Of a stretch of DNA of 64,000 nt, positions 23,939 through 31,605 are shown piece by piece. The stretch is from G965215145 sp965215145 (GTDB lineage Bacteria; Bacteroidota; Rhodothermia; Rhodothermales; JANQRZ01): positions 434,001-498,000 of the forward strand of contig OZ244038.1 of assembly GCA_965215145.1 (NCBI GenBank). The letters are read 5' to 3'. Below the pieces are notes generated by a model, which ran no database searches, was not told the origin of the DNA, and worked only from the letters and a program-made list of their open reading frames with translations. Within the stretch, counting starts at the first letter, position 1; every line of letters begins with the position of its first letter. Both the position numbers and the translations under genes were made by a program.

Positions 23939-23944
23939 TAGTTT
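23939..23944 (+). promoter_or_regulatory. candidate -7 box (TAGTTT) for the STAND gene
   Basis: GGTAGTTTCCGCC places TAGTTT 28 nt before the ATG at 23972, similar to the box at 15525. No clear -33 element. Confidence 0.3.
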
Positions 23945-25283
23945 CCGCCTGAAGCGCGGCGCCGATCCTTCATGAAGAAGATCCTCAAGTGGCTACGGCT
24001 GTTCGTTCCGTGGGCACTCCCCATCGTGATTCCGCTGGTATGGGAGGCTCTGTCTGAGGAGGACGTCAGCGAGTGGGTGCGGACAACCCTCCACCTGAAG
24101 CCGTGGGCGGCCCTGCTGATTGGCGTGCTCATCGCTCTGACAGGAATGGTTGTCACGGCCGTTGTCGCTACACGTCGGGAGCGGCGGGTGGCGGAGGAGG
24201 CCGAGCGGGAGCGCCAAGCCGAGGCTGAGCGAGAGGCACAGGCCGCGAAGCAACGCGCCGAGCAGGAAGCACGGGAGCGGGAGGAAGCGGAGTGGCAGGC
24301 ATGGCGCGCGGCCTTCCGCCACGCGGGGCCGGCGAGGGACCTCGACGCCGACACCGTTGCGGGGACGACGCGGCGGATGGATCAGCCGTTCGTAGACGGT
24401 GTCCGCACCCTCGCGCGGCCCGTCACGCTCCAGAGCCAGCAGGAGGAGCGTGGCGGGCTCGTCAGCACCGACGCGGCCCGCTACCTCCGCGAGCAGATCG
24501 TCGAGCGGGGGCGTCTCGGGCTGCTGCTCCAGGGGCGGCCCCTCCTCGGCAAGACGCGCTTCCTCGTCGAGCGGCTGCGGCAGGACTATCCAGAGGTGTT
24601 CGTCCTCGCCCCCGACCCCGGTCGCCCGATTCCCGCTGTGCCCGAGCACCTCGCGCAGCACCTCGGGGGCGGCGCTTGCCTCCTTCTGGACGACCTGGAG
24701 CGGTTCGAGGAGCGGGTGCATGAGGTGACAACGCTCCTGGACCACCTCCGCCGGCAGGCAAAGCAGCTAGGAATGCCCCTCCTCGTTCTGGCGACGGTGC
24801 GCGACGGCGGCCCCGGCTCTACGGTGCAGAATGAGGCAGCCTTCCGCGCGCTCCGGGAAGGGCTGCAACACCTAGAGCTTCAGCCACCCTCCGACGACCT
24901 GATCGAGGAGGTGGGGGAGCAGACGCATTTCGAGCCGCGGGCGCGGGGTGAGCGCGAGCGCTCCTTCGCCTTCGTACTGGAAAAGGAGTTCGAGGGGCAG
25001 CGCGAGCGGTACCAAGCACTCGTAAAGAGCGAGCGCGAGGACGACCGGCAGGCCGTGCGCTGGCTCCAGGCCGCCAAGCTGCTGGACGACCGCAGCATCC
25101 CGCTGGAGCGGGCGCGCCTGGAGCATGTCGCGGCGTCGCTGTTCGGCTTCGAGCCTGGGTCGGTGAAGACGGAGGCGCCACTGCTCGTCCTCAAGGAGCA
25201 AGGATTTCGGGACGCGCAGGCGCTAGGCCGTGTGAGACAAATCGCTTCGGCGTGACGTTGACCCGGCTCCAGCCCCCGCCGCC

Positions 25284-25661
25284 ATGCCGCTCCTGACTGA
25301 CCCCGAGTGGGCCGCCCTCAAAGCCGCCCTCAAAGCCGCCCTCGACCACGCCCGCTCCGGTCGAGGCCGCCCCTTCCGCGACGAGCGCGCCACCGTCGAG
25401 GGCGTCGTCGTCTGGCGCCTCAAGAACGGCCCACCCTGGCGCGCCGTCCCCGCCGAGTTCGGGCCCTGGTGGCGCGCCGCCCAACTCCACAAGCGCTGGT
25501 CCCGTTCGGGCGTCTGGGAGCGGGCCTTCGAGCACCTCCGCGACACCGGGCACGCCGACCTCGCCGCGGTCATGCTCGACGGGACCGTCGTGCGCGCCCA
25601 CCCCAAGGCGGCGGGGGCGAAGAAGGGGGCTCCCGACGCTACGGCCCCCTCCGAGACGTAG
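25284..25661 (+). CDS. IS transposase, upstream frame (OrfA)
   Basis: A 125-aa product, N-terminal part of an IS5/IS427-type transposase: LTDPEWAALKAAL, then VVVWRLKNGPPWRAVPAEFG (the family's wRtG-PWR-lP region) and the first catalytic Asp in VMLDGTVVRAHP (D99). The frame ends at TAG 25659-25661, just inside the 15-bp repeat block. A run of five C (25645-25649, codons GCC CCC TCC) immediately before the stop would let ribosomes slip back one base into the downstream frame, as used by many IS427 relatives. Confidence 0.85.
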   Translation: MPLLTDPEWAALKAALKAALDHARSGRGRPFRDERATVEGVVVWRLKNGPPWRAVPAEFGPWWRAAQLHKRWSRSGVWERAFEHLRDTGHADLAAVMLDGTVVRAHPKAAGAKKGAPDATAPSET

Positions 25662-25800
25662 CGCTCCGAGACGTAGCGCTCCGAGACGTAGCGCTCCGAG
25701 ACGTAGCGCTCCGAGACGTAGCGCTCCGAGACGTAGCGCTCCGAGACGTAGCGCTCCGAGACGTAGCGCTCCGAGACGTAGCGCTCCGAGACGTAGCGCT
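25651..25800 (+). repeat. ten perfect tandem copies of a 15-bp unit
   Basis: CCGAGACGTAGCGCT repeated exactly ten times without a mismatch, located at the junction of the two transposase frames. In the downstream frame each unit encodes Leu-Arg-Asp-Val-Ala, adding 50 residues; in the upstream frame the first unit contains the TAG stop. A minisatellite whose copy number probably varies. Confidence 0.97.
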
Positions 25801-26266
25801 CGGGCGCAGCCGGGGCGGCTTCGGCACGAAGGCCGTCGTCGCCTGTGACCGCCGGGGCCGGGCGCTCGCGTTCCGGCTGCTGCCGGGGCACCGCTCGGAG
25901 CTCCGCGTGGCCGACGCGCTCCTGGTCGCCGTGGTCGGGCTCGGCCGCGTGGGCCGGGTCGTCTGCGACCGGGGGTACTCGTCGGCCTCGTGGCGGGCGG
26001 GGATCCGGATCGCCGGAGCCGAGCCCGTCGTCGCGGCCAACCGGACGCACCCGGCCGTGGCCTACGACCGAGCGGCCTACGACCGAGCGGCCTACGACCG
26101 GGGGGCCTACCGCGAGCGGCACCGGGTAGAGCAACTGTGGGGCCGACTCAAGGAGTGGCGGGCGGTGGCGACGCGCTACGAGAAGACGGCCGAGAGCTAC
26201 CTCGGCGCGCTCCACGTGGCGGCGGCGGTGGACTGGATCAAGCATGGATTGTCTCACACGGCCTAG
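25662..26266 (+). CDS. IS transposase, downstream frame (OrfB)
   Basis: C-terminal catalytic part in the -1 frame relative to OrfA; no start of its own is needed if frameshifting occurs. After ten LRDVA units comes LGRSRGGFGTKAVVACDRRG, the family's usual sequence right after the DGT region. The second catalytic Asp is in VVCDRGYSS and the Glu in RERHRVEQLWGRLKEW, followed by TRYEKTAESYLGALHVAA, so the DDE triad is complete. The stop falls in the CTAG duplication. A second 15-bp tandem repeat lies inside (26059-26103, AYDRA units). Whether the fused protein is active with the 50-residue insert is unknown. Confidence 0.82.
26059..26110 (+). repeat. three tandem 15-bp units inside the transposase
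   Basis: GGCCTACGACCGAGC twice, a third copy differing at its last bases, then a partial GGCCTAC. Encodes repeated Ala-Tyr-Asp-Arg-Ala just before the catalytic Glu region. Same unit length as the ten-copy block but unrelated sequence. Confidence 0.9.
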
Positions 26267-26943
26267 AGCCAGCCTTTTTGAAGCACGTCGTCCCCGACCC
26301 GGTGGGTACACGGGCCAATTATCCCGAGCGCCTGGAGGAGACGTTGCAAGAACGGGACGACGGCGAGGCTCTTTTCTCTTGGGGAACTGCTCTGTGGATA
26401 GAGGGCGAGGATCGAGAGCGAGCCGCCCGCCTGCTGCGGTCAGCTGCCGAAATATGGGAGGTGCTAGGCACAACCAAAGGACTCATGCAGGCAGCTATGG
26501 CGAACGTCAATATGGGCAATCTGCTCAGCGATGGCGGCGACGTGGCGGGTGCGCGGTCGGCCTACGAGAGAGCCATCGAGGCGAGCGAGGCAGCGGGGAC
26601 GGCCAAAGGTCTCGTGGGAGTGGCGAGGGCGCGCTTCAACCTCGGCAACCTATTCAGAGCAGGCGGCGACGCGGCAGAGGCGCGGTCGGCCTACGAGAGA
26701 GCCATCGAGGCAGGTCAAGCGGCGGGAACGCCAGAGGGACTTGTGCAAATAGCTATGGCGAGATTCAGCCTCGGCTTAATATCTGAAGAGGAGGGACACG
26801 CAGTAGAAGCGCGGAAGGCTTTCGAGTCGACGGTTGAGGCGGGGCAGATGGCGGAGACGCTGGAAGGAAGGAAGGTCGCTATCTGGGCTCAGCAGGCACT
26901 CGACCGTCTCGATAGGGGCACACAGACGGCCTCGCATGGATAA

Positions 26944-27099
26944 GCGACGGGGACGCATTTCATCCCCGACAGGCTTGTTGTCAACAGGATCGTTGGTAAC
27001 GGTGCGATGTCCCTGTGAGCTTGTCGAGCAGAAAAGCCGCAGCCCATATCAAGACTGCGGCTTCCTGGTGTCTCGCTGCCGGCAGGTGCTCTGACCGAC
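26944..27099. other. intergenic stretch after the STAND gene
   Basis: No credible gene. GGGACGCAT at about 26959 and ATGTCCC near 27007 could pair loosely. The terminator-like hairpin at 27034-27063 is listed separately. AGCTTGTCGAGCA near 27019 resembles the dispersed AGCTTGTCGA motif common in many bacteria. Confidence 0.4.
27034..27063 (-). terminator. intrinsic terminator candidate for HEPN/MNT operon
   Basis: Stem AAGCCGCAG with CTGCGGCTT around a 12-nt loop. Read on the minus strand it follows the HEPN gene and is trailed by TTTTCTG, so it suits termination of the minus-strand toxin-antitoxin operon. Confidence 0.6.
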
Positions 27100-27134
27100 T
27101 TATGCCTCGCCGACGGTGAAGGAGGTCGGCGCGC
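27100..27134 (-). repeat. 35-bp relic of the clpB 3' end
   Basis: Matches the last about 34 bases of clpB (36590-36624) with three differences; on the minus strand it still encodes APTSFTVGEA-stop, compared with APTSSTVGEA-stop in clpB. Together with the 317-bp copy at 27921 it brackets the HEPN/MNT cassette in direct orientation. Confidence 0.75.
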
Positions 27135-27149
27135 GCCCGCGGGATCGGG

Positions 27150-27535
27150 TTAGGCGCCGAGAAGTGTGCGGACGTGCTCGACCAGCGCACCCACGTCGGA
27201 CAGCACGCCTGCTCGGTCCCCAAGCGGAGCACCACCCCCGAGGGCCTCGTACCGGAACCGGACGGCGAACACGTTGAGGCGGACGAGCGGCCAAGAGGGG
27301 CTGACCGCCTCCCCCTCATCCTCCAGCAGACCCAGCAGGACGTTGAGGTCGTGGGTAAGGGGATAGGCCACGCTCCGTTCAGCCAACCACGCCTTAACGC
27401 CTTCTCCGCTGCCTGCTGCGCATGGAAGCCGGCGATCTCATCCGCGAACGTATCCGCGTCTTCCATCCCGCTGAGCGCGCGGAGGTCTTTCTCGGCCATC
27501 GCCAGAAGCGCGAGGGCGTGGGTATGGTCGCTCAT
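27150..27535 (-). pseudogene. HEPN-domain protein (toxin half of HEPN/MNT), frameshifted
   Basis: A HEPN protein of about 128 aa encoded in two frames. The first part reads MSDHTHALALLAMAEKDLRA and FHAQQAAEKAL; the second, in another frame, reads AWLAERSVAYPLTHDLNVLL and ends VRTLLGA. One base appears to be missing near 27394 (CCTTA in place of CCTTTA on the plus strand); restoring it gives EKALKAWLAERS, the family's normal sequence. The start overlaps the MNT stop by ATGA, the usual order of the module. HEPN partners are RNases held in check by the MNT protein. Either the toxin is inactivated or the base is a sequencing error. Confidence 0.8.
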
Positions 27536-27870
27536 GCGCCGGGTCGCTCGTAGACCACCCGCCCGGTCCGAAGTGCACGAGCCACTACGTGGTTCGTGGT
27601 GCCGGCCCACCGCTCGACCTCTTCCTGGCTGTAGAGGAGGAGGTCGGCCGGCACGCGGAAGGGGGCTAGGGATTCCCAAGCTCGCACGAGGGCGTCCGCT
27701 CGCTCGCCCTCGTCCCGGAAGGGGTGCTCCCCCACGATGAGGAAGTCCACGTCCGAATCGCGCCCCGCCTCGCCTGTGGCGTGGGAACCGAAGAGGACGA
27801 CGCGCCGCGGCCGGACGGCCTCCGCCACGGCCGCCGCCATGGATTCGATGGGTACGGGCGTCCGGCTCAT
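27532..27870 (-). CDS. MNT-domain nucleotidyltransferase antitoxin
   Basis: A 112-aa minimal nucleotidyltransferase. The active site is GSHATGEAGRDSDVDFLIV at residues 28-46, with Gly-Ser and the metal-binding Asp40 and Asp42. In characterised HEPN/MNT pairs the MNT protein neutralises the HEPN RNase by AMP addition to a tyrosine. It lies upstream of, and overlaps by 4 nt, the frameshifted HEPN gene. A perfect 11-bp inverted repeat lies just upstream of its start and may be the autoregulatory operator. Because the toxin is broken, the antitoxin may be a relic. Confidence 0.85.
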   Translation of the reverse strand: MSRTPVPIESMAAAVAEAVRPRRVVLFGSHATGEAGRDSDVDFLIVGEHPFRDEGERADALVRAWESLAPFRVPADLLLYSQEEVERWAGTTNHVVARALRTGRVVYERPGA

Positions 27871-27881
27871 ACGAAGATTCG

Positions 27882-27912
27882 GGCGGGTGTAGGCAGTCCA
27901 ACCTACACCCGC
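27882..27912. promoter_or_regulatory. inverted repeat upstream of the MNT gene (operator or terminator)
   Basis: GCGGGTGTAGG and CCTACACCCGC flank an 8-nt spacer, 12 nt or so upstream of the MNT start at 27870. Position fits a toxin-antitoxin operator; equally it could end transcripts of the clpB fragment. Confidence 0.5.
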
Positions 27913-27920
27913 CTGGTCCT

Positions 27921-28237
27921 CCTACGCCTCGCCGACGGTGGAGGAGGTCGGCGCGCTCGCGGTCCGCTGCGGGCGCTCCTCACCCTCCTCCGAGGTCGCC
28001 GCCGGCTCGGGGTGGCCGTCGGGCAGCGTCGAGAGCGTGAGGCCGCCGCCGTCGGGGAGCGCGTCGACCTCGACGGCGTCGCCCTCGCGGACGAGCCCGG
28101 CGAGGATCTGCTCGGCGAGCTGGTTGGCGACCTCGCGCTGGATCACCCGGTTCAGCGGGCGCGCCCCGAACACGGGGTCGTACCCCCGCGCGGCGAGGTA
28201 GTCGAGCGCGGCGTCGGTGAGGCGGAGGTCGAGGCGG
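27921..28237 (-). pseudogene. duplicated 3' end of clpB (317 bp, C-terminal about 105 codons)
   Basis: Identical to 36590-36906 except for one base (CCTCGACGG here, CCTCAACGG in clpB). It encodes the C-terminal small domain of ClpB from LDLRLTDAALDYLAARGYDP to the stop, with no upstream coding part; beyond 28237 similarity ends abruptly. A longer open frame to 28464 is chance. Same orientation as clpB, 8.67 kb away. Confidence 0.95.
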
Positions 28238-28360
28238 CGGCAAAGATGCCCCCTCCTGCGCGAGACCGCGCTCCTGCGCAAGACCGCGGAAGGGGGCGGG
28301 CCCGCCCGCGCCTTAGGCTGAGGACGTCCCCCGCGGGACCCCACCCCAACCCCTCCTACC
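28238..28360. other. leader region of the secreted-protein gene
   Basis: Holds two adjacent copies of CTCCTGCGCnAGACCGCG (28252-28287), a GGGCGGGCCCGCCC palindrome near 28296, and CAAGAC followed 35 nt later by TAGGCT, a spacing shared with two other upstream regions in this window. Starts exactly at the clpB duplication border. Confidence 0.5.
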
Positions 28361-29560
28361 ATGCGTATCGCTACCCCCCTCTTTGCCCTCGCGGCGCTGC
28401 TGGCCCTCGCTCCGGCGGCCGCGGCCCAGGTCACCAACATCGGCACCCTCGGCTTCCCCGGCACCGAGCCCCGCCCGCTCTCCGGCCGGTTCGCCGAGGA
28501 CGTCCCCCTCGTCGTGAACTACCCCGCCCCGTCCGACGTGAACCCCTCGTTCCTCGGGCCCGTCCTCCTGATGAAGTCCGCCCGCGTGGACCTCGAGACG
28601 GGGCACGTCACGCTCCCGCTCCGGCAGGGCCGGATGCGCTCGGGCGAGGCCGTCTGGTACGTCGTCACCGACGTCTCGGACCGCGGGCTCGCCGAGCTCC
28701 TCGGCGTCAACTACTCCCCGAAGCTGTTCTACGCCGACTTCAACAACGGCGTCCGCGACGCCGTGATCGAGAGCGACGGGACGATCGTGTTCGAGCGCGG
28801 GCGGGCGGACTTCGCGCCGGAGTGGCGGATCGTGCCGGGCGACGCCCCGGACTACTTCCCCCCGAAGGCGTTCCAGCCCGGCTCCGTCGGCGACGAGCAC
28901 TACACCCCGCTGTTCAAGACGACCAACGGCGGCGGCTCCGCGATCTACAACGCCCCCGTCGTGGCGCAGGGGCCGACGGCCGACGAGCTCGACCGGTTCT
29001 GCGAGGCCGAGCCGGACTACGACGTCCTCCACGACAAGGTCGTCCGGATCTGCCCGCGCGAGGGGTCCGTCACGCTCCAGGGCACGCTCGGCTACTCCTT
29101 CGCCAAGCCCGTCCTCTACATCAGCCTCGACTCGAACCACCCCCTCGCCACCACGCTCGAGAAGGCGACGCTCACGCCGGTCTACGACGACCTCGGGATC
29201 GAGCTCGAGGACGCCCAGATCGGGAGCGGCGTCGAGCGGCTGCTCGTCTTCACCAACGGCGCGCTCGAGGCCGGCCACGTCAACCGCCAGGGGCTCGCGA
29301 GCGCCATCGCCACCGGCCGCGACCCGATCAACGTCTTCGGGGGGATCCCCTCGATCAACCTCGACTACAGCCCGCTCTGGGACCTCATGCTGCTCCAGTG
29401 GAGCCCGGAGGCCATCGAGCAGGGGCTCGACACCCGGATCATCGACGCCTTCCAGGCGCTCCAGTTCGAGCACCAGGGGCTCATCACGGCGCCCGACGGG
29501 AGCCCGGTTTCCTCGACGGGCATCATCGTGAACTGCCCCATCGTGATGCGGCTGAACTAG
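28361..29560 (+). CDS. secreted protein of unknown function
   Basis: A 399-aa exported protein. Signal peptide MRIATPLFALAALLALAPAA cleaved after AAAQ. The mature part is beta-rich: FAEDVPLVVNYPAPSDVNPS, SGEAVWYVVTDVSDRGLAEL, LFYADFNNGVRDAVIESDGT, and it ends GIIVNCPIVMRLN. Two Cys (in DRFCEAEP and RICPREG) could form a disulfide. No membrane helix and no sorting domain. Family not recognised; the repeated references to metal-like Asp clusters are not diagnostic. Alone on its strand segment, about 120 bp after the clpB fragment. Confidence 0.6.
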   Translation: MRIATPLFALAALLALAPAAAAQVTNIGTLGFPGTEPRPLSGRFAEDVPLVVNYPAPSDVNPSFLGPVLLMKSARVDLETGHVTLPLRQGRMRSGEAVWYVVTDVSDRGLAELLGVNYSPKLFYADFNNGVRDAVIESDGTIVFERGRADFAPEWRIVPGDAPDYFPPKAFQPGSVGDEHYTPLFKTTNGGGSAIYNAPVVAQGPTADELDRFCEAEPDYDVLHDKVVRICPREGSVTLQGTLGYSFAKPVLYISLDSNHPLATTLEKATLTPVYDDLGIELEDAQIGSGVERLLVFTNGALEAGHVNRQGLASAIATGRDPINVFGGIPSINLDYSPLWDLMLLQWSPEAIEQGLDTRIIDAFQALQFEHQGLITAPDGSPVSSTGIIVNCPIVMRLN

Positions 29561-29631
29561 GCGGACTCAGCCGTGGGGGGCGGCGCTGCTAGCCGACCCC
29601 CTCTCCGTGCCGCCCCCAGCTCTCCCCGGCC

Positions 29632-30564
29632 ATGACCGCCGTGCTCCTCGCCGTCGCCGCGAGCCTGGGGTACGGCGCCTCGGATTTCCTCGCCGGGCGG
29701 GAGGCGCAGCGGCTCGACCCCGCCGCCGTCGTCCTGCTCAGCGAGGGGGCGCAGGCCGCCGTCGTGCTCGCCTTCGCGCTGGCGCAGCCGTTCCCGCCGG
29801 CGGCGTTCGGGTGGGCGGCGGCGGCCGGGCTCGTCAACGCCGCTGGGCTCGTGCTGTACTACCGCGCCCTCGGCGCCGGCCCGACGGGTGTGGTCGCCCC
29901 GCTTGTGGCGGCGAGCACGGCGGTCCCGGCGGCGGTGGCGGTCGTAGGGGGGACGCTCTCGGAGCCGCTCACGCTGGCCGGCCTCGCCGCCGTCGTGGCC
30001 GGGGTGGTGATAGGCGTGGCCGGGTCAACCGAGGACGGGCCGCCCTGCGAGGCCGGCACGCCGTGCCGGGGCGCCGCACGGCCCCGCGACGGCGCGCGCT
30101 CGGGGGAGGTCTCGGGCCACCCCGACGGCGCGGCGGGGTACCTCCTGCCGGCCGCCCTGGCGACGCTGGCGCTCGGGGCGTTCTTCGTGCTCGTGGACCG
30201 CGGCGCGATGGCGACGAGGGGGATAGGGGTGCTGTGGGTGCCGCTCGGGGTGCAGGTCGGGACGCTCCCGCTCACGGCCGGGCGGGTGCTGTGGCAGCGT
30301 GGGCCGCGGGCGCTCGCGCTCCCGGGCCGGCCGCACCTCCCAGTGCTCGCGGGGCTCGCGGCGCTCAGCCTGGTGGGGGACGTGGCGCTCGCGGCGGCGT
30401 TCGCCGCGGGCGACCTCGGCGTCGTGGCCGTGCTGGCCTCGCTGGGGCCGGCCGTGACGGGGCTGCTGGCGCGGCTCTTCGACCGCGAGCGGCTCTCGCG
30501 GCGGCAGGCCCTCGGCGCGGCGCTGACGCTGGCCGGGGTGCTGGCGGCGGCCTACGGGGGGTGA
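29632..30564 (+). CDS. EamA/DMT-family transporter
   Basis: A 310-aa inner-membrane protein with about ten hydrophobic helices in two halves, as in drug/metabolite transporters. First half: LLAVAASLGYGASDFLAGRE through LYYRALGAGPTGVVAPLVAA and GTLSEPLTLAGLAAVVAGV. A charged cytosolic loop of about 35 residues follows (Pro/Gly/Arg rich). Second half: YLLPAALATLALGAFFVLVD, then AALSLVGDVALAAAFAAG and ALGAALTLAGVLAAAYGG. Substrate unknown. A stem-loop after the stop may terminate it. Confidence 0.8.
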   Translation: MTAVLLAVAASLGYGASDFLAGREAQRLDPAAVVLLSEGAQAAVVLAFALAQPFPPAAFGWAAAAGLVNAAGLVLYYRALGAGPTGVVAPLVAASTAVPAAVAVVGGTLSEPLTLAGLAAVVAGVVIGVAGSTEDGPPCEAGTPCRGAARPRDGARSGEVSGHPDGAAGYLLPAALATLALGAFFVLVDRGAMATRGIGVLWVPLGVQVGTLPLTAGRVLWQRGPRALALPGRPHLPVLAGLAALSLVGDVALAAAFAAGDLGVVAVLASLGPAVTGLLARLFDRERLSRRQALGAALTLAGVLAAAYGG

Positions 30565-30595
30565 CCGGCGCGAGACCCCGGAGGGACGGCGCCGG
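30565..30595 (+). terminator. stem-loop after the EamA gene
   Basis: CCGGCGC (30565-30571) pairs with GCGCCGG (30589-30595) around a 17-nt loop starting 1 nt after the stop. No T-run follows, so termination strength is uncertain. Confidence 0.4.
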
Positions 30596-30752
30596 GGGCG
30601 TCCCGTACACCTGAGGGGCAATCCGGGGGAGGGGCGCAAGAGCCCGGCGCGGCGGCCAAGACCGCTAAGGCGGCGGGGTCCGGGCGGCTCCTAGCATGGT
30701 GGTGCCGGCTGCGCTCCCGCACCAGCTCCCCATCCACCCAACCCGCTCTGCC

Positions 30753-31538
30753 ATGCCTGCCTCCCCCACGACCGTCACGAACGGCGCCGCCACTCGCCCC
30801 GCCTACTTCGACGCCTTCCCCAACCTCGCCTTCGAGCGCGACGACCGCGGCGTCCTCACCGTCCGCTGGCACACCGAGGGCGGCCCCCTCGTCTTCGACG
30901 CCCGCGCCCACTCCGACTTCCCCGAGGCGTTCCACCAAGTCGCCCGCGACCGCGCCAACAAGCTCGTCGTCCTCACCGGCACCGGGGACGAGTGGATCGC
31001 CCAGATCGACTTCGCCTCGTTCGGCGACGTGACCGACCCGCTGGCGTGGGACCGCGTGGTGTGGGAGGGCCGGGAGGTCCTCCGCGAGCTGCTCTCCATC
31101 GAGGTCCCCGTCGTCTGCCTCGTCAACGGCGACGCCCGCGTCCACACGGAGTACGCGCTGACGTGCGACCTCGTGCTCGCCGCCGAGGGCGCCGTGTTCC
31201 AGGACGCCCCCCACCTCGGCGGGGGGATCGTGCCGGGCGACGGACTCCACGTGCTGTGGCCGCTCGTGCTTGGCCCGATCCGCGGCAAACGGTTCCTGTG
31301 GCTCCAGGAGGAGATCCCCGCTGAGGAGGCCCTCCGCCTCGGCGCCGTCAGCGAGGTGCTTCCGCGGGACGAGCTCGTGCCCCGCGCGATGGAGATCGCC
31401 GACGGGCTCCTCGCCCTCCCGGAGCTCACGCGGCGCTACACCCGCGAGCTCCTGAACCAGCGGCCCCGCCGGCTCCTCGAGGAGGGCCTCGGCTACGGCC
31501 TCGCCCTCGAAGGGCTCAGCGCGACGCAACTCGGCTGA
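30753..31538 (+). CDS. enoyl-CoA hydratase/isomerase (crotonase) family protein
   Basis: A 261-aa crotonase-fold protein. Early strand FERDDRGVLTVRW, then NKLVVLTGTGDEWIAQIDFA, which includes the oxyanion-hole/CoA region, and VNGDARVHTEYALTCDLVLA followed by FQDAPHLGGGIVPGDG, where classical enzymes have GGxELAlacDxriA and F..PEv.lGl.PG.G. The usual catalytic Glu positions are not obvious, so the reaction cannot be named. A possible longer start 57 nt upstream is disfavoured. Neighbours give no pathway. Confidence 0.75.
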   Translation: MPASPTTVTNGAATRPAYFDAFPNLAFERDDRGVLTVRWHTEGGPLVFDARAHSDFPEAFHQVARDRANKLVVLTGTGDEWIAQIDFASFGDVTDPLAWDRVVWEGREVLRELLSIEVPVVCLVNGDARVHTEYALTCDLVLAAEGAVFQDAPHLGGGIVPGDGLHVLWPLVLGPIRGKRFLWLQEEIPAEEALRLGAVSEVLPRDELVPRAMEIADGLLALPELTRRYTRELLNQRPRRLLEEGLGYGLALEGLSATQLG

Positions 31539-31605
31539 GCCCCGGACCCGGCGGCGCGGTGTCCCTCTCCCCGAACCCACCGCGCCACCCCATCCCCCTC
31601 CTGCG

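Larger units (their letters stand above)
25227..26262 (+). mobile_element. IS5-family (IS427-like) insertion sequence, 1036 bp
   Basis: Ends are 14-bp perfect inverted repeats, GCCGTGTGAGACAA (25227-25240) and complement (26249-26262). CTAG directly flanks both ends (25223-25226 and 26263-26266), a 4-bp target duplication that matches the YTAR preference known for IS5 relatives. The element carries a two-frame DDE transposase. Matching ends, intact duplication and exact restoration of the host frame indicate a recent insertion. Confidence 0.93.
23972..26943 (+). pseudogene. membrane-anchored STAND-type ATPase with TPR repeats, split by an IS5-type element
   Basis: The original gene reads 23972-25226 joined to 26267-26943 (1932 nt, 643 aa). 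Residues 10-66 contain two membrane helices and 67-110 a charged coiled coil. An NTPase follows: Walker A GRPLLGKT (188-195), Walker B CLLLDDLE (236-243). After the IS the frame continues LEPAFLKHVVPDPVG and then three to four TPRs (MGNLLSDGGDVAGARSAYER, LGNLFRAGGDAAEARSAYER). Removing the IS plus one CTAG copy restores the codons CTA-GAG exactly. As it stands, the 5' part ends at 25255 with a 427-aa product lacking TPRs. Architecture resembles STAND immune sensors, so a phage-defence role is plausible but inferred. Confidence 0.85.

Noticed and set aside
25651..25800. CRISPR-like array
   Set aside because: The units are directly adjacent, 15 bp, with no spacers, inside a transposase; a minisatellite, not a CRISPR.
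28252..28287. Two-copy 18-bp tandem repeat as a regulatory array
   Set aside because: Only two imperfect copies at a duplication border; reported only as part of the leader description.
27922..28464. A 180-codon gene reaching beyond the clpB fragment
   Set aside because: Only the duplicated 317 bp resemble clpB; the N-terminal part is the antisense of the secreted-protein gene start and its leader.
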